64,000 nt of DNA from Tolypeutes matacus (GCA_026826555.1 JAKSZT010054308.1:1970045-2034044), one strand, 5' to 3'; counted from the first letter of the stretch, positions 24,509-55,166 are shown. Notes: generated by a model from the sequence alone, not told the origin. Program-made: numbers and translations.

Positions 24509-25826
24509 CACTTCATTTTCTGATGGATGGAGGGAACTTGCTAGAAAGATTCCTTCCATCATCCTCTCAAAGTATACCATATGGGGTTATTGACAAAGCC
24601 TGATTGCCTTATACTTCATAAAACAGGGAGGGGAGGGGCACAGCTTCTCACACTCTGAACAAGCCTCATTGCTTCTCTTAGCAAAGGGTAAAGGGAAATA
24701 GCCACTTAGAGTGCACCCTCTTATATCTTGTAGCCCACTTCATTTAGGTTTTCTCACATCTTGGATAACCACATAACCTATCATTGGTTCTTCTCACACT
24801 AGAAAATCATGGCTTTTCATCCTCAGTCTGGAAGTTATCATTACAGAATTGAGCATCCCTTTTCCTCACATTTCAATATATTCACCCACACTTCACCCTC
24901 TTATAAAGGGGGAAACAACATCAAAAAGTAAAATACGAAAAGGAAAAAAAAAGGGGGGGGGGGACTTTTCTATTCCAGGCAGATTGCATTTCCACCCAAA
25001 ATGAATTGTCTCATTTTTCAAGAAGCTTACACTTTGTGGTCTCTGTACATGCCCCCATCTGTAAAATTTTGTAACAATACTTCAAAAGGTTGTGAAAATT
25101 AAATGAGCTAAGACATGCAAATTACTTAGTTAAGTACTCAATAATTAGCTATTATGTTTTGGATCCCCTCACATTGAACAGCTCACCTTATTTAGTTAGT
25201 GGAGACCCTCATACCCCAAGTCTCTCTACCCCACATACCTTGGGAACACCCTCTCACCCTAGAAGCTCACCATTGGAACCCCCTAACATTTGGTAGCCAT
25301 CAATACCCATGGCTTCCAACTAAGAGGCTTCCCTGGGCCCTGACAGCTGCTCACACACTGACTATCCCTCCCATCACCCACATAATGAAAAGAATGAAAA
25401 GGTCAGTTCTACATCGGGAGAATTTTTCACATGACCTATACAATCTTATGATATCCCACACAATGATTAAGACACGCCACATCCGGAGTGTGTGGCCATT
25501 CTGCCCCCCTGACACCATACCCTCCCCTGCCACAGGTTAGGCCCCTTCACACCGAGTGACCATCCCCCCCACGCACACTCTTCCTGTATGGCGTGGGGGT
25601 GCATATCCTCGTGACTTCCCACCCCTTACCAAGTGTAGCAGCCCCGCTGTGCCTCCAGCAGGAAGGGCACCCGGCCTGGCTCCCGGCCGAAGGGTAGTAA
25701 CACCTGTGGCACGTTAAGTTTGTTGGCCATAGTACCAAGCAAAAATGGTAGCAGCAGGAAGCGATGCAGAGGCAAGCTCAAAAACAACTCTAAACCTCGG
25801 AGCGTCGGTGCCCCAGAGGCCGTCAT
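452..25826 (-). CDS. NUP210L: NUP210L, 5' part of gene (coding exons 1-6)
   Basis: Nuclear pore membrane glycoprotein 210-like, a testis-enriched paralogue of the pore-membrane protein NUP210. Seen: six exons on the minus strand, complement(join(452..584,1727..1877,2952..3045,4463..4594,23917..24053,25630..25826)), 844 coding bases. They encode the first 281 residues in one uninterrupted frame with GT/AG at every junction. The protein starts with a hydrophobic signal peptide (about residues 9-34), followed by the conserved block [18 protein letters not shown]. An N-glycosylation sequon (N-G-T) lies in exon 2, as expected for a lumenal region. Known: the family is about 1,900 aa, mostly lumenal Ig-like repeats, with a C-terminal membrane span; that part lies beyond position 1. 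Lineage assignment to the L paralogue is from remembered similarity (for example MVQGRMT and YSEAEYSPP). Intron 2 is 19.3 kb and packed with repeats. Confidence 0.96.
641..727 (-). mobile_element. tRNA-derived SINE, monomer
   Basis: Minus-strand unit GGAGCAGGTGTAGCTCAGTT ... GGTCCTGGGTTCAATGC with both polymerase III box regions and an A-tail; in NUP210L intron 5. Confidence 0.85.
1727..1877 (-). CDS. NUP210L: NUP210L coding exon 5
   Basis: 151 bp with acceptor TCTCTTTAG|G and donor AAG|GTAAAA. It encodes [20 protein letters not shown] through [10 protein letters not shown], with the family motif QGDxILVSGxxTG. Confidence 0.95.
1950..2001 (+). mobile_element. Internally deleted mini-SINE
   Basis: Only ~42 nt of tRNA-like head (box A side) is joined directly to a 10-A tail, flanked by AAGGCCCTAAGAG on both sides. 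Box B is missing. Confidence 0.8.
2021..2456 (-). mobile_element. Long DAS-type SINE
   Basis: Inverted long form with target duplication AAGAGACTTTA on both sides; lies 4 bp downstream of the mini-SINE's duplication. Open frames here are SINE shadows. Confidence 0.9.
2952..3045 (-). CDS. NUP210L: NUP210L coding exon 4
   Basis: 94 bp, found by eye between exons 3 and 5. The acceptor is CTCCACAG|GA and the donor is AG|GTAATC. It encodes [20 protein letters not shown] through EELSSKI, the NUP210-family 'GNTFSxLxG..FEW' block. The phase joins exon 3 (G|GA = Gly) and exon 5 (AG|G = Arg). Confidence 0.93.
3293..3480 (+). mobile_element. DAS-type SINE, young monomer form
   Basis: GTGGCTCAATCAGTGGGG ... 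GGTTCGGTTCCCGG head, GGCGTGGTTGGCTGACC middle, poly-G and AAATAAATAAAT tail; target duplication AAAAAGCACTCAATTT. Confidence 0.9.
3691..3785 (+). mobile_element. DAS-type SINE, short monomer
   Basis: tRNA-like unit ending CCTCCCGGTA plus poly-A. Target duplication AATTACTCTT at 3681 and 3791. Confidence 0.9.
3801..3987 (+). mobile_element. DAS-type SINE, young monomer form
   Basis: Follows the previous SINE directly, sharing the middle copy of the target sequence ATTACTCTT and ending with a third copy at 3990-3998. Confidence 0.9.
4463..4594 (-). CDS. NUP210L: NUP210L coding exon 3
   Basis: 132 bp with acceptor CATTGTAG|TG and donor GAAG|GTAAAG. It encodes [20 protein letters not shown] through LMVRALDAE. 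Motifs of this type are typical of the first lumenal Ig-like modules of NUP210 proteins. Confidence 0.94.
5720..6115 (+). mobile_element. L1 fragment, rearranged 5' portion
   Basis: The 6001-6080 part encodes [20 protein letters not shown], the reverse-transcriptase region of L1 ORF2. It is joined directly to ORF2-end sequence (GAGATACCACTTCACACCC). 5720-5800 may be L1 5' UTR. SINE 5813-5987 splits it. Confidence 0.7.
5813..5987 (+). mobile_element. DAS-type SINE, short monomer with long tail
   Basis: tRNA-like unit, then an A-rich tail carrying AACAACAACAAC. Target duplication ACAATACATT at 5801 and 5988; inserted in an L1 fragment. Confidence 0.85.
6129..7069 (-). mobile_element. Composite retroelement, copy A
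   Basis: 941 bp between 13-bp target-site duplications ATGACAATTATTT (6116-6128 and 7070-7082). Read on the minus strand it has three parts: a ~235-nt head, a ~460-nt long SINE, and a ~245-nt tail resembling the L1 3' end, finishing AATAAATTGTTT plus an A-rich run. It was inserted into an L1. The same three-part order with the same internal junctions is found at 11202-12082. Confidence 0.85.
6374..6834 (-). mobile_element. Long DAS-type SINE inside composite A
   Basis: tRNA-like 5' part, a unique middle with CGGGGCC motifs, and a second tRNA-like unit, ending in an AAATAAATAAAT tail. No target duplication is visible at its borders inside the composite. Confidence 0.85.
7083..7975 (+). mobile_element. 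L1 ORF2 end / 3' UTR
   Basis: Continues the previous L1 after composite A: AAGTGTTGGAGAGGATGC, ACTACTCAGTCATAAAAAG and GTTGAGTGAAATATGCCAG are standard L1 3' sequences. Split by the SINE at 7330. Confidence 0.85.
7330..7520 (+). mobile_element. DAS-type SINE, young monomer form
   Basis: Inserted in an L1 3' UTR; target duplication GAAAAAAGACAG. Confidence 0.9.
8100..8757 (+). mobile_element. Old L1 3' end (L1ME-like)
   Basis: TTAAAATTCTTGAATTTGAT before and ATGATGTATGCAACTTACTC after SINE 8248-8621; subfamily name tentative. Confidence 0.55.
8248..8621 (-). mobile_element. DAS-type dimeric SINE
   Basis: Two inverted tRNA-like units with a linker; inserted in an old L1 3' end that resumes at 8622. 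Confidence 0.85.
8758..9512. mobile_element. Interspersed repeat with inverted ends, copy 1
   Basis: Starts GTGGCAGTTTGATATTATTT. Its right end is an inverted, diverged copy of the left ~80 bp (both contain AACTGGTCTGTTC). Second copy at 18084-20275. I do not know the family name; a DNA transposon or an LTR-like unit is possible. Confidence 0.6.
9513..9655. mobile_element. Left half of a split mammal-wide repeat
   Basis: AAAGTACCACAAACTGTGTAG ... matches the left part of a common old mammalian repeat whose right part (ending CAACCCATAACAG) is at 15150-15397. Confidence 0.55.
9690..10160 (+). mobile_element. Old L1-type repeat, copy 1
   Basis: Shares long blocks with 14617-15130, for example AAAGAAGCTTTAG, TTTGTTACAATTGATG and TTTTATAGGTTTTGACAAAA. 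Confidence 0.6.
10165..11201 (+). mobile_element. L1 ORF2 fragment
   Basis: 5'-truncated L1: reverse-transcriptase and C-terminal ORF2 sequence with many stops (ACAAGGATGCTAACTGTCACC, GGCAAAATTCCATTTACAAT). Continues at 12096. Confidence 0.9.
11202..12082 (+). mobile_element. Composite retroelement, copy B
   Basis: 881 bp between target-site duplications AGACCTAAATATA (11189-11201 and 12083-12095), inserted into L1 ORF2. Head, SINE and L1-like tail are collinear with copy A. The head contains a perfect 9-bp inverted repeat (CAGACCTAG ... CTAGGTCTG) also kept in copy A. Copy B lacks about 30 nt at its 5' end and a 12-nt stretch of the tail. Confidence 0.85.
11407..11854 (+). mobile_element. 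Long DAS-type SINE inside composite B
   Basis: Same SINE type and same borders (AAGAGATxxAGCA on the left, GTATAxGGGAG on the right) as in composite A. Confidence 0.85.
12096..12561 (+). mobile_element. L1 ORF2 3' part
   Basis: Continues the L1 after composite B; AAATGCAAATCAAAACTACA and the ORF2 end are recognisable. Confidence 0.9.
12562..12958 (+). pseudogene. 3'-UTR-like retrocopied segment of unknown origin
   Basis: About 400 bp of AT-rich sequence with two AATAAA signals near its right end (about 12907 and 12950). It is fused at 12958/12959 to the interior of a SINE and lies within an insertion that splits an L1. I do not recognise the source gene. No coding frame. Confidence 0.45.
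12959..13430 (+). mobile_element. 5'-truncated multimeric DAS-type SINE
   Basis: Starts inside the tRNA-like unit (ATTGAGCTCCCGCCTACC). It contains a second partial and a third tRNA-like unit, then AAATAAATAAAT. Its tail is split by the next SINE and ends at 13880. Confidence 0.8.
13431..13856 (-). mobile_element. Long DAS-type SINE
   Basis: Inverted long form inserted in the A/T-rich tail of the preceding SINE, giving a head-to-head inverted pair. Confidence 0.88.
13884..14480 (+). mobile_element. L1 3' UTR
   Basis: AAGTGTTGGAGACGATGTGG through AGTGAAGCAAGCCAGTCAC; ends in AATAAAG and A-rich sequence. Confidence 0.88.
14617..15130 (+). mobile_element. Old L1-type repeat, copy 2
   Basis: Second copy of the 9690-10160 sequence, split by SINE 14664-14860. 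Confidence 0.6.
14664..14860 (+). mobile_element. DAS-type SINE, young monomer form
   Basis: Inserted at AAAATATAG, which recurs on the right as AAAATATATAG. Confidence 0.88.
15150..15397. mobile_element. Right half of split mammal-wide repeat
   Basis: CTTTGGCATTCCTTGGTTGT ... GAGGTTAGGACTTCAGTATG ... CAACCCATAACAG, the complement of the half at 9513-9655. Confidence 0.55.
15400..15975 (+). mobile_element. Old L1 3' end (L1ME-like)
   Basis: GGACATTAGTGGAAAAACTG, TTTGATAATTGTACTATAAG and AAAATTATTTCAAAATAATG are typical of ancient L1 3' ends; subfamily tentative. Confidence 0.6.
15976..16890 (+). mobile_element. L1 3' UTR with internal imperfect repeats
   Basis: Diverged units of the type 'GTTAACAGTACAAATATGAGAG ... 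CAAATGTACAATACTAATAC' start near 16238, 16360, 16596 and 16723. The last one resembles the tail of composites A and B. Confidence 0.65.
16967..17322 (+). mobile_element. DAS-type dimeric SINE
   Basis: Two tRNA-like units joined by a GAGAGCTGGCCCACACAGAG linker; no clear tail. Confidence 0.85.
17324..17761 (+). mobile_element. Solitary MaLR-type LTR (MLT1/MST-like)
   Basis: Starts TGGTAGTGGGTTGAATAGTG and ends with a TGTGAGAGAATAAATTTCTATT-like signal and GAAACTAATACAGG, as known mammalian apparent LTRs do. No internal ERV genes. Confidence 0.65.
18084..18721. mobile_element. Interspersed repeat with inverted ends, copy 2
   Basis: Collinear with 8758-9360 (CTGTGGCAGTTTGAAATTAT ... CCTCAAATAAGTCCCC). 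It is split at 18722 by an L1 insertion and resumes at 20230. Confidence 0.65.
18737..20214 (+). mobile_element. 3'-truncated L1 (5' UTR plus start of ORF1)
   Basis: Begins with the L1 5' end motif GAAGATGGCGGACTAG, runs through a GC-rich 5' UTR and about 150 nt of ORF1 ([20 protein letters not shown]), then stops at 20214. Flanked by TATAAAAGCCAACCC at 18722-18736 and 20215-20229. SINE 19777-19967 is inside. Confidence 0.85.
19777..19967 (+). mobile_element. DAS-type SINE, young monomer form
   Basis: Inserted in an L1 5' UTR; target duplication AAAAAGTGGT. Confidence 0.88.
20233..20499. other. Intron sequence without recognised element
   Basis: End of the split repeat followed by purine-rich sequence; no gene seen. 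Confidence 0.5.
20500..20876 (+). mobile_element. DAS-type dimeric SINE
   Basis: Two tRNA-like units with a tail; flanked by GGGAATGG / AGGAATGG. Confidence 0.85.
21940..22113 (+). mobile_element. DAS-type SINE with 9-nt deletion
   Basis: Young monomer form lacking about 9 nt just before box B (CCATATGGG joined to TTCGGTTCCC). Target duplication AAAGAGTATATGTG. Confidence 0.88.
22329..22508 (+). mobile_element. DAS-type SINE, young monomer form
   Basis: Target duplication AGAGATAGATGTTA on both sides. Confidence 0.9.
23312..23487 (+). mobile_element. MER5A-type DNA transposon remnant
   Basis: TGCTTCTCAAACGTTAGCAT ... ACATTTTGAGAAGTACTGG: inverted ends and internal GGTGGGGCCTGA match MER5A (hAT-Charlie). 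Confidence 0.75.
23532..23618 (+). mobile_element. tRNA-derived SINE, monomer
   Basis: GTAGCTCAGTGGTTGGGCAC ... GACCCGGGTTCAAGTCC with both box regions and a short A-rich tail; 0.3 kb from NUP210L exon 2. Confidence 0.85.
23917..24053 (-). CDS. NUP210L: NUP210L coding exon 2
   Basis: 137 bp with acceptor CTGGCAG|GC and donor G|GTATGT. It encodes [19 protein letters not shown] through SSIILAREI and holds the N-G-T sequon. The phase fits exon 1 (TG|G = Trp) and exon 3 (G|TG = Val). Confidence 0.95.
25078..25158 (+). mobile_element. MIR fragment
   Basis: GTGAAAATTAAATGAGCTAA ... GTACTCAATAATTAGCTATT matches the MIR body. Confidence 0.6.
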
Positions 25827-25960
25827 GGCGACTGACCGCTGGATCTCAGGTTCCGGCTCAGCTACTAGCCACGCCCTCAGCCCTGACATGAGCCAATCCA
25901 CAGGCATGACCCCAGAATGGGGTGGGGCCTCAATTAGGCTCAGAATTGTGGGGAAAAAAA
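25540..25960 (-). promoter_or_regulatory. NUP210L: NUP210L promoter and 5' end
   Basis: Moderately CpG-rich sequence covering exon 1 and about 135 bp upstream. A CCAAT pentamer occurs at 25893-25897 on the plus strand (inverted relative to the gene). No TATA box seen. A SINE abuts the upstream side at 25962. Confidence 0.5.
25630..25826 (-). CDS. NUP210L: NUP210L coding exon 1
   Basis: The exon runs from an ATG at 25826 to a donor G|GTAAGG at 25629; 65 codons plus two bases. It encodes [18 protein letters not shown] and a leucine-rich signal peptide, ending EAQRGCYT. An in-frame upstream ATG at 25907 would add 27 residues. I prefer 25826 because the hydrophobic signal sequence then sits at the N terminus, and the context GTCGCCATGA is a fair Kozak match. 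Confidence 0.95.
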
Positions 25961-25961
25961 A

Positions 25962-26142
25962 AATTTTTTTTTTAAGGTTTATTTTTATTTACTTACCCCC
26001 CCCCTTGCTGTGCGTTTTTCTGTACCTGCTTGTCTCCCTTTGTTGGGTCATCTTGTCAGCTCACCGCGCTGTGCTGGCCAGCTTGCCTTCACCCCCATAT
26101 GGTAAATGGGAGCCCAACCAATTGAGCCACAGCCGCTTCCTG
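25962..26142 (-). mobile_element. DAS-type SINE in NUP210L promoter
   Basis: Minus-strand SINE, same strand as NUP210L, ending in poly-A about 136 bp upstream of the NUP210L ATG. Confidence 0.85.
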
Positions 26143-27024
26143 GAAATTTTTTTTAATGAACCACTTTAGCTAGCTAACATGGAAAGAGTGAACTAAGAGC
26201 TCAATTTAAAGAAGCACCAAAGCATGGCTATGTAAACTACATGTACGTGCAAGCCATTCTGCATCGAGCTCAAGATATTCGGATTCTCTCAGGGCCCTAT
26301 TGTTGCTTTCATCTTTGCCAACTCTAAAACATCCATCCTCTTCCTTCCCAAGGACAGTCACTGAAATCACAGATGTGACAGAACTTCAAGAGATAGGAAC
26401 ATACCCAGCTACTTGCTTACAGGACTACTTTCCTAAATTTTGGGTGGCACATCTTTTTCCTTAAAAAAAAAAACCTGAAAAGTCTAATAAAAAAAATTGG
26501 TATAATTTGTCTTGATTACTTTGTTTGGCTCTTATAAAAAAATTTTTTTTTTTTTGCAGTAATTTCCAGTCAGCATTGGTCCACGCCTAAAAATGGAAAA
26601 TTTTCCAGTCTCGAAAATAAACAGCTGGGCTTTGTCAGGGGAGCCATGTCGCCAGTACCAACAAAAACTAACTTTCCTAGGAAGTCAGATTCACATCCGG
26701 CCTCAAGGCCAGGGAGCAGGAAATGCCAGGTACTGGCATCTCAAATGCAGCTCTGAAAGCTATTCACTCAGTGCCCATCTCTAAGCAAATACTCTGAGAG
26801 CCCTTGTTGTTATATTAACTTGTTTTCTCCAAATATGAAACATGATATTAGCACAAAGACCCTCTCAGGACACTTTATTAAACCAACACATTTGTAGGAC
26901 TATGTGCTCAGTCATATGGTTTGAGTATAGAACCTAATAAATCCAGAGTTTCTAAGAATTAATATGGCTCTAAAGTAAATGTATAGTTCAAACTGAAGAT
27001 GTCAGTGTTAAGTAACCTGTAAGA

Positions 27025-27165
27025 GAATTGGCATATAATTTCTAATTTTCACAATCATCCCGATAATATGTATTATCTCCAGTTTACAGGTGATGAAACC
27101 AAATGATTTACATAAGGACATACAACAAGGAATTTCAGAGCTGAGTTTTGAACCACATTTTGGTC
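27025..27165 (+). mobile_element. MIR element
   Basis: CTCCAGTTTACAGGTGATGA ... CATACAACAAGGAATTTCAG, typical MIR core. Confidence 0.65.
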
Positions 27166-27312
27166 TGTTTCCAAAGCGTGTATACTCCATTAAATCTTGT
27201 TGCTACCAACAAAGACCTGGTTTTTAATCCAAGTCTCCTAACTCCTGTGGAGAAAGCACATAGATTTAGTAAATAAAAGTCAAGCAGGTCTGAGGGATGG
27301 AGGGACTGGTTC

Positions 27313-27318
27313 TTTATT
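27313..27318 (-). promoter_or_regulatory. TPM3: Candidate distal poly(A) signal of TPM3
   Basis: AATAAA on the minus strand (TTTATT on plus), about 2.66 kb past the 9d stop and 1.5 kb upstream of the NUP210L start. Position and intergenic distance fit; cleavage site not proven. Confidence 0.45.
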
Positions 27319-29595
27319 TCAAAAAGAAACTTGTCAATTTTCAGTATCAAAACAGTTTCATTATTGGTTTCTCTTTCTCCCAATTGGTCCCCAAAAGAGA
27401 CCACACCAAAGGAGAGTACATTTTAAGCCAATAAGCTGAAGGATGCACACCTAACAGACCTCACAGAAACCTCACCAAAAAGGGGGAACTGGGTGGGGAA
27501 AGGAATTGTACAAGATCAGCACACTGCCACCCAGGCTGTAGAGAGCACTCACAGCCAGGTGGGGTGGCCAATGTTTCCCGACCCCAAAGAAGCAAAGTTT
27601 CAAAATAATATAAAATTTTTATAAGTTTTGTCCATAACCTATTCAAGATTTCTCCAGCACTGACTGATCCAAAGCATGAGATGGCACTTTTTAGAGACAG
27701 CAGCTTCAGACCCAGAAAAGGGTGATGAGATGCTTCATATGGCTAAATTAGTGGCAAAAACATAATTTTCTTTTCTTTCCTTTCTTAAAAGGAGGCAGGA
27801 GAGTAAATCAGTGGTCACCCCAACATAAGGGGCACATGATCCATTCTGTGAGCTGTTGAGAAGGGAGTAGAGAAAGGACGGGACAAAGATTTGGTCTCAA
27901 ACAGAGGTCTCAACATATTAATTTGGTCACTTCTGATGAGAAAAACTAAAAAAATTAATAATAAAAAACTTGCCCTAAGTTAACTTAAAAGCCGAAAACC
28001 TGAAAAGCACTTTTTTTTTTTTGGCGGGGGCTAACTCCTGAGATCACTTTTCCAGTTTGGCTGGTGCTTTTTGTATAGAGCAATCAATGAGTTTTCCCCT
28101 GGGTTATGTTTGGCTCTCAGTGAGGCAGGTCCATCCCTCTTTCCCTCCTCTCTGGAGTGGGCAATATGTATTAAGCTGAAAAACTACCTTCCAAAAGTGA
28201 GAAAGGGATTAGATTGCTGCTTCAGAGCTGTGGAATTATTTGGAATGTTTTACAAATGGCTGCTACAACAACAAAAAAGGGGGATAATTACAAAATGTAT
28301 ACATCACAACATGCTTTTAAAGACACTTGCATTGTGCTCACATTCCCTTAAAATGTTGTTCCCAAAGGTGCTCAGCCCCCTAGCCCAGCTGCAATCTCTG
28401 GGAGAGGCAGAGACAGTTTGGTGAAAAAGACACAGGGCCAGGGGTGGGTGGGTAGGTGGGTGTACAGCGAGAGGAGAAAGCAGCCTTCCAGTTAAAGATC
28501 AGCCCTCAGTTTAAAGGTCAGCTTCGGGCAGGCTGGCCTCAGGCGGAGTCGGGGTCAAAGGGAGGAGCAGCAGCAGGGCAGGACTGGGGTGCTCTACATC
28601 TCATTCAGGTCAAGCAGAGTCTGGTCCAGCATTCTTTGTGTACAGAGGTGCTCCTCTTTGGTGCATTTCAGTTTATCTAATGGGGGCAAAGGAGAGAAGT
28701 TACAAAAGCTAGAAGTCCAGGTCTGCCCACTCAGAACTGCTCCTGTTGCAGGGAGGCTTCAGAGTAATACACAGCTGCCTTCTCAGCCACAGAAGTGAGC
28801 TATTGCATCATTAGGTTTTGCAGGGCCTCTGGCTTGCCTACTGAAGTTGCAGGTGTTGCTCTACTTCCTGGGGGAGGGAGTTGGAGTACTTATCAGTTAT
28901 TTCCTCCCCCTCTCACACCCAACCATGGCTTTCAGCTTTCAGTAAGTGAAGAAGCAGGCTTAAATTTCAGCTATCCACTCTTCCAGGCTTTGCTTGCAGG
29001 AATTACTAGAAGTGGCTCATTAGGGGTTGGTGATTGAGCACAAAGACAGGTATATTTGTGCCAGTCGAGACATCAGAATCTCAACTTAAAAGAGTACAGG
29101 ACAATTCTCATGTGCTACAGACTCTCCCCCAAAGTAGAGGGGGAAAGTATATTTGGTGGGAAAATGAAAGCATCCCCACAGGTAAGTCAAAGATTCTCTA
29201 AGTAAAACTAAGTCAAGAATATTACCCGAACATATACTTGTAAGCAAAGTCTTAATTGAATTTTTGCAGAGTGACTGTTCAGAACCAGGCTTTGACAGTT
29301 ACTTGCAGTTAAATATAAATATACAAGCAGGAGAAGGAAGCTAAAAGGAGAAGGAAAATGTCAGGAATAAAACCACCAGCTGAATTATCAAGGAAAATCT
29401 AATCTTTCCTGCAAGCAAACCACTCTGACCACTCTAAGGGAGGTAGGGAAAACACTCAAATCTTCAATCCAGCAAAGGCAACGGCAACAAAGCCCCACAT
29501 TCATATTCCATACCCTTTTCTTTCCCTTCCTCTTTTTCTACCCAGTCAAAAGGCCTGCAGATGAAGCAGTTACAACATCTTGTCAAGTCGGTCCT

Positions 29596-29601
29596 TTTAT
29601 T
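29596..29601 (-). promoter_or_regulatory. TPM3: Candidate proximal poly(A) signal of TPM3
   Basis: AATAAA on the minus strand about 380 bp past the exon 9d stop; it could end a short 3' UTR. Confidence 0.35.
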
Positions 29602-29976
29602 TTTAGACAACATCCACATAGGATCACAGATCCTATGGTCAGTACACAAGTGAAAGAGCAGCAAATAAAGGCGGAAAACAGAAATCTCTCCCAATTTTAT
29701 CGCTATACTCTCTCAGGCCCCTCCCTCCATCACCCATAATCCTTTGAAAAGGGATAAAAATGCACATGTTAACAATTCACAACAATACTATGAGGAAATC
29801 AATTTATAATAAAAAGCTTAGGTTATAGTCTAAGAGCCCCAATTAAAAAGCAATTCAGTGCTGTGATTTGCATAGGGCAAAATAACTTTTAAAATGACAA
29901 TCAGCTTTTTGCTGGGGTCCAGGTCAGTGGTGTGAGCTGTAAGATCAGTTTAACGGGCATCAGTGAGCCCTGCCCA

Positions 29977-52982
<23,006 letters not shown>

Positions 52983-53090
52983 GAGCAGTGGCTGTTGGTG
53001 GGCTCACCTATGAACACTGGAGAACTGGAGACTGGGTCAAGAAAGGAGGGGCTGCTGCCTGAGTGCCTAGGAGTTCCCCAGACTTGAGTC

Positions 53091-53096
53091 TTTATA
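53091..53096 (-). promoter_or_regulatory. TPM3: TATA box of TPM3 exon 1a promoter
   Basis: TATAAA (in ATATAAAGAC) on the minus strand, 109-114 bp upstream of the exon 1a ATG, implying transcription start near 53060-53065 and an unspliced 5' UTR of about 80 bp. An E-box CAGCTG lies at 53229-53234, as expected for a muscle promoter. Function inferred from position. Confidence 0.6.
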
Positions 53097-53801
53097 TCTG
53101 CTCACAGCCCCACCTCTTCTTCCTAACATGGTCCTTCCAGCTCCCTCCACCCCATCCTTGTTTCCTGGGGGAACACAGGGTGAGACACTTTGATAGACTG
53201 ACATCACCAGCAAAGAAAAATTTGGGAACAGCTGAAGCTGATTTTAGACAATGAAAAGTGGGGGAGGAGAGAGGTTTTCCCTGAACCGTGAAACTTTCCA
53301 TTCATTCAGGGAAGCTCTATGGGTGTTTGAAAAGTGCAAGGAGAGGGGAAGAGAGAACACTGATATAGAGAAGGGTATTTTGGAAATTATAGAATGACAT
53401 TGGTTTTTCACCCAGAGAGTCCTAGTTGCCCTTCAGCTTCCCCCTTACTCTCACCGTACTGAGCTGGGTGCTGATCAGACTCCAGTGGTTTTTGTTTGAT
53501 TGTTTATCTTTCAATTTCTGGTATCAGGGAGCTGGCAACAGCGAGGAGGGGAGGTCACTCATGATCCTTGACAAATCCCCCCAGATCCCCAGACTGAATT
53601 GCTGTGCTATTTTGGGAGTCCCTGATTGGTGAGGAGCATCTTTCTCCATCACCACCACCCCCTCAAGAACCACAGTGATGGAGTAAGTGGTAGGTTGGGA
53701 TTTGGAAGGCCATTCCAGGGCTTGAAGTAGAGGGGGGAGAGAAGCAGGGTAGGGTCAGAGCCAGACAAGATTATGTCCTCTGTTTTCTCATAGTGACTTT
53801 T

Positions 53802-53874
53802 TTTTTTTTAGGAGGTACCGGGGATTAAACCCAGACCTCGTACATGCGAAACCACTGAGCTACACCTACTCCCC
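53802..53874 (-). mobile_element. tRNA-derived SINE, monomer
   Basis: Inverted unit with target duplication TCATAGTGACTTTT, 0.8 kb upstream of TPM3 exon 1a. Confidence 0.88.
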
Positions 53875-54645
53875 TTTCATAGTGACTTTTAAATAGAGCT
53901 TTTGTGCCCACACAGACCAAGATTTTGCTGGTCCCTACTCTCCCCCTCCCCCTTTGCCCTTCATACCCCCCACCTCCAGCACTCATAATCAGAGGCAGCA
54001 GCAGCTCTGTTCTCCCTGGCTTAGTTCCAGGCCATGTTCGTTCTTCCACTTGGAGCCTTGGTGCTGACAGGTGGCAGCTGATCCCAGTACACTGGCACCA
54101 TCCAACCTGAGAATATGCCAAGGGAGAGGTGGGCACTGTTCAAGGTGACCAGAGCTGTCAGGGAAGAATATAAATGGCTCTAATTAGTCATTATGTCAAA
54201 GCTAGATGGATAGTGTTATTGCTAAGTCCCAGCAAAGAGGGGACTGAGGCGACCTCCAGGGAAGATGGCAGAGCTGGAGTCCACTTTTGAGGGTTTCCAG
54301 CCACTAGAGGTAGACAGACAGATAGACCATCAGCTGATTCTTGAAGGAATGCAGAGAAACCAATGCCCCCTACTGTGTAGACTGCCAGAGAAAGGAACTA
54401 GGAAACGAGAGTCCCAGGAGCAGGAAGCAGTGAATGATAAATTGGGGCTGGCCGATGGGTATTGCATAAGGAGGAAGAAAATTACAAGAACAGGAGAAGC
54501 TAGAAGAAAGAGATATATCCCCTTTGTCATACCACTTCCGTGCCAGTCCTTCAGTTTAAGATTGAAATCTTCATGGATTGTGACACCCCAGAGGGGGTCC
54601 TAGAGCCCAGAGGTTGAGATAGGAAAGAGTGTAATGCTAAATCGC

Positions 54646-54722
54646 CAACTGCTGTAAGAATGTTTGACATTTAGTTGATTTCTAATTAAACAACCCAATA
54701 TCAAACATATCACACAGAAGCT
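54646..54722 (-). ncRNA. MIR190B: mir-190b microRNA hairpin
   Basis: The minus strand carries the 21-nt mature sequence of miR-190b (54692-54712, starting TGATATGTTTGATATTGGG). It is followed by a TTTAATTAGAAA loop and a complementary 3' arm containing AACTAAATGTCAAACAT. The seed GATATGT is intact. miR-190b targets many mRNAs by seed pairing. It lies 1.7 kb upstream of TPM3 exon 1a, as in human. The 3' arm looks about 2 nt shorter than the human hairpin I remember. Confidence 0.95.
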
Positions 54723-55166
54723 GGCAGGAGAGCTCTGGTAGTCATTTGCCTTCCTCTCCATTGCAAAGAAGACAACACAGAGAAACCAGGCACCAGTCTT
54801 GGCTAGACGGCCAGCTCTTGCTCATCAGCCCTTCGTGCCATCCCTGCCTCAGATCCTCTCCTACCAGTGCTCTGGCCTTTGCTGGATCACGTTGCCCTGT
54901 ACCAGGAAGAGTACATGGCAGGGCTCAACATCCGGGCACCTATCTTTCTCCAAAGCTCCCACACAGAGCTTCTCCCCCAATGTCACAGCTGCAGCATTCC
55001 AAGGATCAGCAGTGTCAGCAGCTTCTCGTGGGCTTTGCCACCTGCTCTCCTCCGAAGTTCCCTGAGGCTGTCCATCCTAGAAGCGGGGATGTACATCCTG
55101 CTACATCTTTCCAATAGAACTCAGCCTTTCCAGATCACCCCCCACAAGGCTCCTAAGGTCCATTTT

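Larger units (their letters stand above)
27296..29976 (-). other. TPM3: Probable TPM3 exon 9d 3' UTR
   Basis: About 2.7 kb downstream of the exon 9d stop has no SINE and reads as unique sequence, as expected of a long 3' UTR. It would end at the AATAAA at 27313-27318 (minus). A nearer AATAAA at 29596-29601 could give a short form. The exact 3' end is inferred. Confidence 0.5.

Noticed and set aside
54265..54603. 112-codon plus-strand frame with a good start context (GAAGATGGC)
   Set aside because: No recognised domain, and low complexity of charged residues; insufficient support.
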